DNA of 64,000 nucleotides, from NCBI RefSeq assembly GCF_000003815.2, contig NC_049994.1:5271670-5335669 (forward strand), written 5' to 3'. The DNA comes from Branchiostoma floridae. Taxonomy: Eukaryota > Chordata > Leptocardii > Amphioxiformes > Branchiostomatidae. Numbering within the stretch: position 1 is the stretch's first letter; each line of letters opens with the position of its first letter. The position numbers and the translations under genes were made by a program. Under the pieces are notes generated by a model. The model searched no databases, was not told the DNA's origin, and saw nothing but the letters and a program-made list of their open reading frames with translations. Shown in pieces: positions 32,225 to 43,700 of the stretch.

Positions 32225-33560
32225 CGCTACCTCTCCAACATCTTTTTCTGTAACTATCGATCTCCACCTCTGTAAAGAAAGTTCAGAGAGTTTTCTGAAA
32301 AGTAAGCTCAAAGGCAAAGGTAACGGAACGATATCATACATACGATACTACTGGAAAAAATAAACGCTACCTTTCCGACATCTTTCTTGCACCTGTACAT
32401 AGCATCTTTTTGTGTAAAGTGAGCTCAATGGTAACGTAAAGACATTGGAAAGATACCATATGTTATATTTATGTTTCACCCATGAGGATATTTTGATTTT
32501 CCTGGTTTCGTCAAACACGCTAACACAGAATGAGTTATTCAGGCGAAGTCGCTACTTTAGTGAACGGCGCATGTGGTATATTGAGCGGAAAATACTCGTA
32601 ATTTGATAAAAGCAATGCCTCTTTTAAGAATAATAATTAACGCTACCTTTCCGACATCTTTTTTGCACCTATATATTCCAAAAATTGTATCTGCTATATG
32701 TAAGTTTTAACCAAGAGTAAAGGTTGCTTATCTTGGTTAAACTCAACACGTTAACACAGCAGGGGCTATTCAGGCGAAGCCGCTGCGTTAGTGAGGGCGC
32801 ATGTGGTATATTGAGCGGAAAATAATGCCTCTTCTTCAAATAATGATTAACGCTACCTTTCCGACACCTTTTTTCCACCTATACATAAAAGGGGGGAGGT
32901 TAGCTTAAACCTCCCCCCTTTTATATAAAGTCAGCTCAAATGTAACGGAAAGACATCGGAAAGATTGTATCTGTTATATGTAGCTTTCACACAGGACAAG
33001 ATTTGCTTGTCTTTGTTAAACTTAACACACAAACACAGCAGGAGCTATTCATTTGAAGCCGCTGCTGTAGTGAACGGCGCATGTGGTATATTGAGCGGAA
33101 AATACTCTTAATTTGGTAAAAGTAATGCCTCTTCTTCAAGTAATGATTAACGCTATCTTTCCGACATCTTTTTTCCACCTATACATAAAAGGGGGGAGGT
33201 TTGCTTAAACCTCCCCCCTTTTATGTAAAGTCAGCTCAAATGTAACGGAAAGATATCGGAAAGATTGTGTCTTTTATATGTAGCTTTCACACAGGACGAG
33301 ATTTGCTTTTCTTTCAAAAAAAATTGTTAAACTTAACACGCTAACACAGCAAGAGCTATTCATTTGAAGCTGCTGCTTTAGTGGACGGCGTATATTGAGC
33401 GGAAATACTCTTAATTTGGTAAAAGCAATACCTCTTCTTAAAAATAAACGCTACCATTCTGACATCTTTTTTTGCACCTATACACAAAAGGGGGAGGTCT
33501 CCATAGACCTATACTAATAAGAGTATGTAAATGAGATCAATTGTAACGGAAGGGCAATGA
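32225..33560. repeat. Satellite array with embedded palindromes
   Basis: Units begin with AACGCTACCTTTCCGACATC at about 32225 (poor), 32363, 32638, 32848, 33148 and 33447. The last full units are 300 and 299 bp apart. Each full unit has the start motif, a GGGGGGAGGTT/AACCTCCCCCC hairpin, the mirrored CGGAAAGACATCGGAAAG, and the block GGTATATTGAGCGGAAA. Short antisense ORFs repeat with the array and are not genes. Confidence 0.85.
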
Positions 33561-34412
33561 AAAGATATCATCTCCTATTGGTAATTTCCACCTTAGAGAA
33601 CCACGAAAATAAAAAGGGGGAAGGTCAACTGATTGTATGTGAACGTATGGTCGGTTCAAAGCCTGTAGATGTTTTCTCTACATAAGCAATACCCGTTTCA
33701 TATACGGCACATATAAGGATGCTTAAAGGTTATGTAAATATATTACATGTATTTAATCTGCCTTAACGAATACGGAAAGGTTACGGAAATGTAAAACCAT
33801 GGTTTCCGTGGTCTTTACGATACCGTAAACTCTGCGGAAATATTTTCCCACCTTTAGGCTACATTTAAGTATCTCGGAAAGTATGCTTAAATATTCGTTT
33901 TCGTGCTGTGTACGCACTGCTGTTGTATTAATTTTAGCGTTAACCCTTGCACTTCTTCAAGTTACATGAATTTTTAATTTCTAGATCTGAGACGTAAAAG
34001 AGCCGAAGAAGAGGAGATCTGAGACGTGATTTGCATTTATTCTAAGAGCAACCTAAGCATATTAGACCATTGAAAGTGAAATGATCTGGATAAGGCAATC
34101 TGTATAATATTGACACCTAATGTATTAATTTAGCACATTTATATCATTATTTCATAAATTAAGACGTTAAAAATGGCCTAGAAACATGTCGCAGAAGGAT
34201 TCCTGATCAGGTCCTTATTTTGGGGAGTTCCAATAATAAGAAATATTCTTGTGCAACTTGTCTCTGGGCCGTTTTTAACGATGAAATAATGATGTAAATG
34301 GGGGAATACAGTGCAGTAGATGTCAATTTTACACAGATTGCCTTCTCCAGAATATTTCCAATTTTTAACGCTGTAATTTTATATATAATATTGCTTAGGT
34401 TGCCTAAGTCCT

Positions 34413-34800
34413 ATTAGGCTACGTTGATTTGATTATATGGATGCCATCCTCTGGGAACCTCCACAACTGATGCGTGCTAACAAAATAAAAAGTTTGACCA
34501 AAAAGAAAGTTGCCTTCAAAATGAAATCTAAGTGGTCTGGAAGGTTGAACAAACGACCAAATACAGAGTATTGATTACCTAACAATAGATTCTCACTTCT
34601 TGTTTTCACACCTTTTTCTTTGACCTTGGAATTGATGCTGACTGACATTAGTATATATATTCTTTACAGCATATATGTTCCTTTTGCAGCTGCTTTGTAT
34701 GATTTAAAGCATGCATATGGTTAAAACCCTTTTTTGGAAAAGGTCGGAAATCGATGCGCGCGCGGTGATCATCCATATAATCAAATCAACATGGCCTAAT
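34413..34800. mobile_element. TIR element, GTTGATTTG family, copy 1
   Basis: Both ends carry GTTGATTTGATTATATGG in inverted orientation, with pairing that extends outward as TTAGGC. The interior (GATGCCATCCTCTGGGAAC, AAAGTTTGACCAAAAAG) matches the element at 52243-53075, and about 63195-63270 is a diverged partial relative. Confidence 0.75.
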
Positions 34801-34894
34801 CTGCCCTAAACAGGCTTTTGATTTCTAAAATTGCCATTTAAATTTAGAAGTACGATGAGACATAAAGAGACGTTTTGTTTCTAGAATCTCCGTA

Positions 34895-35202
34895 AAGCTA
34901 GGGGCACAACCCGCCGTACGTGCAAAACGTGGGCAATCTTTTGGGATCCGTAAGTGGTAAGTACAGCCTCCGTACGAACTCATAGTGAATCCGACGGATT
35001 TTGGAGCACGCCGTAGAACTTTGCGTGCAGGCTAAACTTTAATTGTGTGCCATCGGGCTTCAGATTCGCCCCCCGTACGTGTCAGTACGGGCGACGCGCC
35101 TGCCCTGTACAGCCTGAACGTTTCAGAAATACGTGGCGGACGTGGCCTCCAAAAAATCGTACGGACAAATTGCAAGTACGGCAGGTTGTGCCCTTAGCTT
35201 AA
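34895..35202. mobile_element. MITE, CCGCCGTACGTGCA family, copy 1
   Basis: The ends are AAGCTAGGGGCACAACCCGC and a mirrored GGTTGTGCCCTTAGCTT. The interior is rich in GTACG. An opposite-orientation copy at 46450-46788 keeps the same inner order (GGGATCC, CGTACGGGGGGCGAAT-like, GTTTCAGAAATA). About 300 bp, no transposase. Confidence 0.8.
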
Positions 35203-35418
35203 ATGGTAAAAGAAACATTTCACTTCCTTGCACTCCGACATACATTTTTATTTTCGTTTTCATAATTAAAGACAAATTTGTACACTATAACAATGAATTA
35301 AAACATCTATGTTTCAGTCATTTCTTAACATGATAAGAGTAACAAAAGCAGTCTCAGAAGTTTCAGGACAACAAAGAACAACAAACAAAGAGAGCAGGCG
35401 TTAAATAGTCCGAATGCT

Positions 35419-37051
35419 AATACCCCTGTCACATTTGGCGAAAATCGATCGGACGACGATTCTGCGGCAATCGACCGAACCTCGCTTATAATAATGATTT
35501 TATTACACAACTAGAGTTCCACGAACACATACCTTTGCCAAATAAACCAGGTTTGTTATGTAGAATGATGTCTGTAGACATAAATGTGTTACTCAATACA
35601 TTTTATTTTATATGCCCGGAGCTGGTTCATAACATTTCGCCATTGCTTATACAAATTAGATCCCTATTTACATAATGATATTAAATTGTATCAAGCATCA
35701 CTTAAGCTATCAGCATACCAAAAATCATGATGATCCTTTCATCCCTTCTTGACTTATTCTCTTTCAAAGTAGGAAACTAAACCGGCTCCTGCAGTTCAAG
35801 AAAAGATGTTACCGGACCCAAACATACACCTCTTAGTCTCTGCCATCTTTCTCAGTTCCATATGTGTCAAGTTTGAAAGTCCTATCACGGAATGCAGTGG
35901 ATTTATCAACTTTCCGCATTAATTATGCAAATTGTTAATTTATATAATTAGTATCTCATTATGTAAGTTTTTACTTAGGATATCTACATATCAAAAATCA
36001 TGACGATCCGTCAACATGTTCATATTTTGCCATTAATTATGCAAATGAGATCATCATCTGCATAATTAACATGTATAAATATTTCTTTCTTTCTCATCTA
36101 CAAATGTGACAAGTTTGAAAGTCCTATAAAGGATGCAGTGGATTTACAAACTTTCCTCATTAATTATGCAAATGAGCTGTCGATTTGCATAATTTGAATT
36201 CCATCATGTAAGTCTTCCCTTTGGCTATCTACATACCAAAAATCATGACGATCCGTCAACACGTTTATATTTTCTCATTAATTATGCAAATGAGGTCGTC
36301 ATTTGCATAATTAATATGGATTGATTTTTCTCTCTTTCTCATCTATATATGTGACAAGTTTGAAAGTCCTATCATGAAATGCAGCGGATTTATAAACTTT
36401 CCTCATTAATTATGCAAATCAGTTGCTGATTTGCATAATTAGTATTTCATAATGTACATTGTTACTTGGGCTATCTACATACCAAAAATCGTGACGATCC
36501 ATCAACACGTTCTCGAGTTATTCTCGTCCAAAGTTTGAAAGGAAATCGGCGACTGCAGTTCCAAACAAGCCGCTAGAGGGTCCAAACTTAAAGTACTTAC
36601 TCTCTGCCCCAAGGGCTATCTACCACTCATAAATCATAACCACAGCATGTCCAGAACACAAAATCATAACCACAGCATGTCCAGAACACGAGATATCAAA
36701 AATTGAGGTTCTGCTGCAGTACCGTAGCAAGCCGCTAGGGGGCCCATTATCGAACTTGACCTTCGTTTTCCCAACTCCTATCCACCTACCAAATATCACC
36801 GGGATCCATCCAAGGCTTCTTGAGTTATGCTGTTAACACAACACACACACACACAGAGACTCACACGTACAAGCCTAAAACATAACCTTAGCCATTCTGG
36901 CAAAGGTAACAATTGGTGCAAAGTATGGCTTATTTGTGACGGGGACGATTTTCAGGGGAAAAATACGCGCAACCCTCTGTCGATCTTGAATATGGACGAT
37001 CTTCCATTTATTCGCCCGAAGAGCGTGGATAATGTGACAGGGGTATTAGCA
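35419..37051. mobile_element. TIR element, TAATACCCC family, copy 2, with nested repeats
   Basis: The ends are TAATACCCCTGTCACATT and AATGTGACAGGGGTATTA. At about 1.63 kb it is twice the length of copy 1, because its interior contains the tandem array at about 35690-36540 and a family B copy (36590-36840). Those inner repeats look like later insertions. Confidence 0.65.
35690..36540. repeat. Tandem repeat, about 246-bp unit, rich in ATTATGCAAAT
   Basis: The phrase CAAAAATCATGACGATCCGT recurs near 35990, 36235 and 36481, with a poorer one near 35718. Each unit has paired ATTAATTATGCAAATGAG and mirrored TTTGCATAATT blocks. ATGCAAAT equals the octamer bound by POU factors, but here it belongs to a repeat. 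Confidence 0.75.
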
Positions 37052-37269
37052 CGGCGGTAACTGTGATATATTCGTATTTCAAGCTGTCAGAGTTTCATCA
37101 GCTTTTGCATGTAGTCTTCTTTAAACAATAAGTATTTGAGATTTTTGAATTTGCTATATTTGGGATTACTTTCCGTGTTATTAGAAAATAAATAAAAAGC
37201 TTTTGAAAGAAACGTGACACTCTTGTTCCTTTGACTCGTGTCCTCAAGTTACTTATAAAACGTCCTTAA

Positions 37270-39964
37270 ATGACCCGAAGTACTATGGGTTCTAGTCGTC
37301 GAACAAATCAAAACGAACTTAGAACACTTGAAATTTTGTACCAAACGGTCAAAACCAGTCAAGAAAAGCAGTGGACAACAGGAAAAGATGCCACTTTGCC
37401 TCTAAGACTAAAACAACATTACATTATGTCCGTGAGACGAGAGACGAACAGTAAAAGAAAACTCCGTACGATCAAGGAAATCCCTCTCTTGACGAAAACA
37501 AGTGGACGGGATTCTCGAGGAAGCCAAAGACTGGATTCTATAAGACGATCATCTACAGCACAAGAGAGGAGAGGATCTTTTCACCCATGTGTCGGCAGGA
37601 AAGCCTCTATCAAACAACAGGTTTGGTTTGGTTTGATTTTGGTTTGCTTTAATTCAGATCTCACTTAGTGACTGATTCTTCCTGGAGTCCGGGTGAATGA
37701 TGTAAATCATCAGGCACCGTATGGTGGTTCGCCAGGCCTCCATCCGGGTACTTTGTAGTGAATCACCAACTCCATATGAAAGAATTTGCATAATCGCGCA
37801 CCGGGGCATGCCACTACTCTTTTTTTTCCAACAGGTACTCAAATTAATCACAGAAAGAAAATGAGGCATAATTTTCAGCAAATACTATGTATAGTTTGTG
37901 AGAAAAAGAAATACATAGCTACTACACAAAGCAACATATGCTTTTTGATAGGGAGTAAAGTTGCTCTTTAGATTTCCCTAGGCCTATAACCTCACAGTTG
38001 AGCTCCTAGCTGGTTCCAATTGATAATAGGTAAATGGGAGACACCGGTTCAATCCTGGGTAGGGCATCTTGGTTGGGGCCGCACCCGTCTTTCGGACGGG
38101 ATGTAAAATGGGGGTTCAGTGTTCAAGGAGTAGGGGAAGGACTAGCAACCACTCTCTGTAACATTGTACAAAAGAAACTTGCTGCTCTACGTGCCACTAG
38201 GCACTACGTATACCAGGGTCAGGGTCTGTAAACGAACGAACGAACGTAGGTTTTCATTCATATACAGAAACACTAACTTTTTGTAGTTGATGCCAAACAG
38301 TTGTAGTTTCTCGTATTCTGTTTCTAACTACAGACGGCTGATCATGAAGGCAACCGGAAGCCTCTCGATCCGTGTGACAGGTCACCGCACAAAGCGCTTG
38401 CGCAACGCAGGGACTCTCTGTGTGGATCATCACTACTACCCGACGTCTCACGCCCTAGTGCGCAGGCTCGGAACAGACACCAACATGGACCCCTCAGTGA
38501 GCATGAGGAGGATACAAGTGACGTAAAAGTGCGCTCCCACCGCACTTGCGTCAATCTTGCGTCACTGCGGGGTTCGTTCACTGCGTCACTGTTTTGTTAT
38601 TTTCTCCAATTCTTTTATACTTTAGATATTGCGTAATACGTAAAAGTATGAAGACGACAGAAGACACAACTAGAAAGGCCGTCATTTGCTTAAGAGAAAA
38701 TACAGCATATTTCAATCCATCTTCATCCATTTACAAAAATGTACTGTTCCATAGCAACCTTTTACAGGAGTTGACCTGCCCTACAGCATCATCCTACAGC
38801 ATCATACTATGTATGGATTGAAATATAAAAAGAAAGAAAATTAGTTATCTCTGAAATTCGTTGAGTATCTTTCGAACCCTGCAGTGACGCAAGCTTGACG
38901 CAAGTGCGATGGGAGCGCACCTTAAGCCTTGTGTGGAATGTGTACTACGTAGAGTAGACTGGGTACGTATACCATCCGGAAAGTAGTTCGTTCGCCGTAT
39001 ATAATACACTAATATATATATACTGTCGCTTCTAGCTCTGACATTCATTATACAGTATATACATCTACAGTTGCTTCTCGGTAGCACAAGCGAACTACTA
39101 CCCGGGTGTTACCCAGGCCATAAGTAGAGGGGAAAATTGTGAATGTAGTGTGTTTGGGATAGCACTGAAATGCAGTAGGAAGGGAAGAAAATCTGCCATT
39201 TAATAATACGTGACCATTTGTTGGTTGTGACATAACGATATGAAAAATTCCTTGGTGAATGTTAGACATCTAGGTAATAAGATACACCAAAAAGAATTTA
39301 CTCAAGCCACTGGATATGATTTTGATGACGGCCAGACGTTTCAAACAACATCCGGTGTTTTTCGTCAGTGACACTTTTAAAAACTAAACAATTGACTGTG
39401 ACTAGATCACTTGCGAGGAACCACAAAATGAAATGTTAAAGTTATTCAAAATTATTTCCTATTACTTTGTGCAATCTCATGCAAATGCAATCTACCCACT
39501 ATGCTATCAACAAATGGAACAAACCATAAGAATATTAACGCTCTCTTTCGACCTTGCTTTGAAGTACAGGTAATACTTAGCCGTCAAGGGCCCTTATGGA
39601 AGCACTTGAAACTCTTAGAATGGCCTCCCGAGACTTTTGAAGAATTGATTCACCTGTCCTGAGTATACATTTACCTCTCTTCAAATGGTAATGTTTTCTT
39701 GAGAAAATCAAACTCGAATCCCCGGTTCTGTAGAATGGAGGTTGCTGTTCCTTGCTGCCTTACGTTGTCGTACAAGACCAGACCACGACATATTACGGTA
39801 TCTGGTATCAGATATGTTATATTTTGTGGCGAACTTTTAGCAGTCCCGATGCTTCGTGTGTGTGTATGTGTTTGTGTGTGTTTGTGTGTGTTTGTGTGTG
39901 TGTGTGTGTGCGTATGCGTGTGTGTGCGTGTGTGCGCGTGCGCGTCTGCCTGTGTGTGTGCGTA

Positions 39965-40010
<46 letters not shown>

Positions 40011-40749
40011 TGTGGGTGTGGGTGTTTGTAGTAGACAGCATAACTCAATTGCAAGAAGCTGTAAAAGAATTCTTACACAAACTCCAAGTTTGATATTGGG
40101 CATTCTAGCGGCTTTTTTATGGCACTGCAGTGGACCCTTTCGGTTTTGCTATCTTGTAATTTCTTCAATTCTTTCTAACTACTGTAACATTGAAAGTCTA
40201 GCTTGTTGCCATGCTAATTTTCCCTTATATATGGAAAAGCACTCTAAGACTTAACAGTCTAAGCGTAACTGCTATTCTAACAACGCGTCTGCTTACACCA
40301 CACTTACGGTTACTTTGTAAACATCAATTTATTTACACATCTGTTGTGAAGAGCGATTTAACTTGGCTGTTGCCATAGCAACAGACTTCGGACATCCGAT
40401 GGATAGAGAAAATGTTACATGACTTGATTCGTCTATATTGAACCATAACCGTAATCTGAGATCTTAGTACAAATTTCCGTTAGTGTATATAACATAAAAA
40501 ATGATTTCGCTCCAATTACACCCATTCTCCACCTCTGTCAAAACGTAGCAAATGCAAATATCAAAAGCCAGACGCTCTCTCATTGGACAAACATGGCTAA
40601 ACTACTAATTACGATTGACAGTCAGGATCAGTCTATTATGATGATAATCATTGAAGTGAAATACTGTCGAATAAGCTGACCTTTCACTTTCTGTGATCTC
40701 GTTTCTATGGTTACAGACGACGCTGACTCCCAAGGATCCTCCAATGACG
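37270..40749 (+). CDS. CNBD2: CNBD2-like N-terminal exons 1-3 (less certain)
   Basis: Exon 1, 37270-37620, opens with ATG and ends at CAG/GTTTGG in phase 0. Exon 2, 38334-38522, starts after CTACAG and ends at GAC/GTAAAA. Exon 3, 40717-40749, encodes 11 residues ([11 protein letters not shown]). All are phase 0, so any one could be skipped without a frameshift. The encoded sequence is basic and low in hydrophobics. An alternative frame across exon 2 also stays open but ends in a stop and does not join its neighbours. Confidence 0.55.
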
Positions 40750-43700
40750 GTTAGTGTTGTTTCTTTGTGTACGCAGGTTTCTAACGTTTATAATTGATTT
40801 TTAAACGTTGGCAATTATAAATGAAATAAAGGTTGCAATCATAGCTTTATATAGAAAGAAGGGGAGATGTTCGCTTGACTAGACAGGATGAATATTCTAT
40901 AAAACCTTGCTTGGATATTACAATAAAAATCCCAAGAATGCAGTCAATGGTATATTTCTGAAAACTCTCTGACTGAAACAGCAGTCTATATGCCATGTAT
41001 GAGGATTCTCATATATGGCAGTCTATATGCCATGTATGAGGATTCTCTGCAATAGACTGTGCAATTGGAGTATAATAGACTAGGTATGTTTTCGGTGTGT
41101 GGCTTGTTCAACGTTGATCCACTGTAATTTTGAGTGACAGTGCATGAGTAGGAAGATGACCAAAAAGGTTCGACTTGCCGTAGTGACAGGAAGTACTGTA
41201 AGTCAGGGCAGAGATAAAAGAACGTACTTCTAATCTATCAGAAATGACAGTCGATGTCATGAAAGAGCCTTATTACCCTGAGAGTAGTAGTTGTTTTTGG
41301 TTTATTCCTGTCTGTATTTTCGCAGTTAAATGTATGTTTTTCTGTCTTTGTTTTTCTTACAGATGAGAGAAAAGTTCGTCATGGCGGCACGCGTAGTGCG
41401 CAGGCTCTGCCAAGTGTCCTTGTGTATGAGGAAGTACGCAGAGGACCATCTTGGCAAGGTCAGGATCACAAAATATGAGCCGTAGCTCTTATAATGAATG
41501 AATGAAGACATTCATTGTACATCTATACCCACCGGGTTAAGTACAGGTCGGAATTGCAACAGAATGATAGTTGACAGATAACAACATGAAATATAAACAA
41601 TATCAACCAACACAAGAATCATATTCTACTAAGTGAATTCAACTTCTTCTCACTTGTTTGTCATACTGAAATGTAGGAATATATAAGTTTTACAATCAAA
41701 GATTATTCTAAATTTACAATGAATATGAAATTGTCTGTATTGCTATTATATTACAACAAGATGCAATGTACAGTTAATTATATCTATACAAACAGTGTTT
41801 CTATCATACATTGGAACTGAAGGATTGGTGAACCAAAGAATGTAACCACATTTTTCTAAGTCGCCTTTTTCTGTGTACAAGATCTGTAGTTAGTTTGAAT
41901 AAAGCGATTCTGAATTGTTTATTCTAGTCTTAAGTGCTAAAGTCAAACAGGTAAAAGCCCTTTCCTATACCCAGGCGTTTGAGTTCGTGTCCAAACCCCG
42001 CTACCGAGTGGCCACAAAGGAAGGCGAGGCTGGGGGAGACCAGGAGTTGACTTTCGACCCTGAATTTTTCAAGATGGACTCAGAGGTAGGACATTGTAAC
42101 TAAGGGTGCAGTCACATTTGTCGTGCGGTCGTTGTACGATTGTGAACTTGAGGGACTCTTGGGATAGTGGTGCACATGTCGTGGAAAAATATCATCTGCC
42201 TTTGATTATTGTTAGTAGTTGAATGGTTCTTTCCCAGCCTAATTCGTCGACACCAAAATCGTACGACAACCTATGATTTGACCTCAGTGTAATAAGCTCC
42301 TACGCCATTCCGAGTGCGCATGAGCAAGGTCAAAGGTAAAGTCCCATGAAGCGTGGACAAAACACGACCTACAATGTTATGCAAATATACCGACAGAGAT
42401 TGGTCGAGACAAGAACTGTTTACAGATCAAGGCCCTTCACCCTTGACCTTGCGTACTCGACGAGCTTGTACCTCATTACGCTGTGTCAAATTATAGGTCG
42501 TTGTGCGATTTTGGATGAGATGCATATACATATATGGTATCATTAGTATTGATATAATATCAATAGTATTGAGTAGTGCTCAATAATGAATTCAATGTGC
42601 AAGTTAACTTGAAACTTGATCTGTGTTCAACTTGGTAGAAGACATTCTGGAAAATGATGACCTGTAATTTCCAAGATGAAAATTGGACTTACAAAATTTT
42701 CAACTGAACAGCTCCAGTCTTTATCAAGCAATGAATGAACAATCCACTGCTTCTGTGACGTCACGTTATTTAGATCGCACACGTGACTTAATGAGTAGTG
42801 GATCATAAGTGGATCAATGTGTTTGCGTGTTCTTCAGTACATGTTCCCAGAACCAGCCAAACGGGTCGCAGAGAAGCGACCTGATGACAGAACCCCGGCG
42901 GACCTGAGGCTGATAGGCGCCGCTCTGCGCAGTCTCAGTAGCTTCAGGAAGTATCCTCGGAAAACCCAGGACATGCTCTGTCGAGTTGTGAGATACCAGA
43001 GGTAAGTTTTCCTTTAGTAAAGAGCTATCTTGGACGCAACACACATAACGTTACGTATCGAAAGTGCAGCGTCTGCGTGACGTATAAGCCCTTATACAGA
43101 GATCAGGACGCATGTGCGGCGACAGGAATTCTAGGTAATATGTCAAAGGTAAAGGCCCTGAAAAAGTAAAACAAAACAGACTGGACATCGTTATGCAAAT
43201 CGAAACAATAGTCGAAACGACATGGACTGTTTTCGTTTCGGGGCCTTTACTACCTTTGACATATTACCTAGAATTCCTGTCGCCGCACATGCGCTCTGAT
43301 CTCTGTGAAAGGGGTTATTGGACGAAAATCTACGTACATATTATATTATTCAAAGATTCGTTACATGTCAAAACGTTTAAAAAAATATTTGGTACGCAAA
43401 TGCGTAGTGTGTTTGGATCAAAGTGTAACTGTTACGCAGGGTGCTAGGCTAACGTCACATTTTCAAACCGGGGCCCAACGTGAAAATGAAAAATAGAAAA
43501 TGTATATGTAATTAGTCAGGAGCATAATTTCTGGTATTCCTTGGTAGACACTCCCGGCCGGGCCCCGTTTCGGAAATGGGACCTTAGTTTTAGCTAACGT
43601 TCTGTGTTACTCGTGTAACGTATAAACATCTGCAAGCCTTTCATTGTTTCCATGGATATCGGATTTAGCATTTAGTATAGTGTGGTGACCGCGTGGCGTA

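Larger units (their letters stand above)
30410..33910. mobile_element. 3.5-kb non-autonomous TIR element, possibly CACTA/EnSpm-like
   Basis: The left end is CACAGCACGAAA followed by ATTTAAGCA; the right end is the mirrored TGCTTAAAT ... TTTCGTGCTGTG. Both sides are flanked by TAC (30407-30409 and 33911-33913), a candidate 3-bp target duplication. Inside, the motif CTTTCCG or CGGAAAG occurs roughly twenty times on both strands. There are two arrays: 30463-30846 (two units) and about 32225-33560 (five or six units). CAC termini, 3-bp duplications and subterminal motif arrays are known CACTA features, but no transposase is present, so the superfamily is inference. AATAAA motifs at about 31795 and 31922 could serve the upstream gene. 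Confidence 0.65.
33911..37269. other. Intergenic region filled with repeats
   Basis: Between the 3.5-kb element and the CNBD2-like gene I find no exon. About 34045-34400 is an inverted-repeat element (AGCAACCTAAGCATAT mirrored by ATTGCTTAGGTTGC). After it come three further elements listed separately, at 34413-34800, 34895-35202 and 35419-37051. The promoter of the plus-strand CNBD2-like gene should be in the last few hundred bases, but no clear core element was seen. Confidence 0.6.

Noticed and set aside
32886-32926. G/C hairpin followed by T-rich sequence as a terminator
   Set aside because: It resembles a rho-independent terminator, but this is animal DNA and the hairpin is part of a satellite unit.
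32669-33178. Two similar antisense ORFs beginning MEKRCRK
   Set aside because: They recur with the satellite unit and reflect the repeat, not a duplicated gene.
38287-38526. 79-codon ORF ending in a stop, as an alternative last exon
   Set aside because: Another frame of the same segment joins its neighbours in phase 0 with proper splice sites, and the stop frame has no start or family support.
39671-40254. Several long Cys/Val or His/Thr ORFs
   Set aside because: Same artefact from the GT-rich microsatellite at 39857-40026; no family resemblance outside it.
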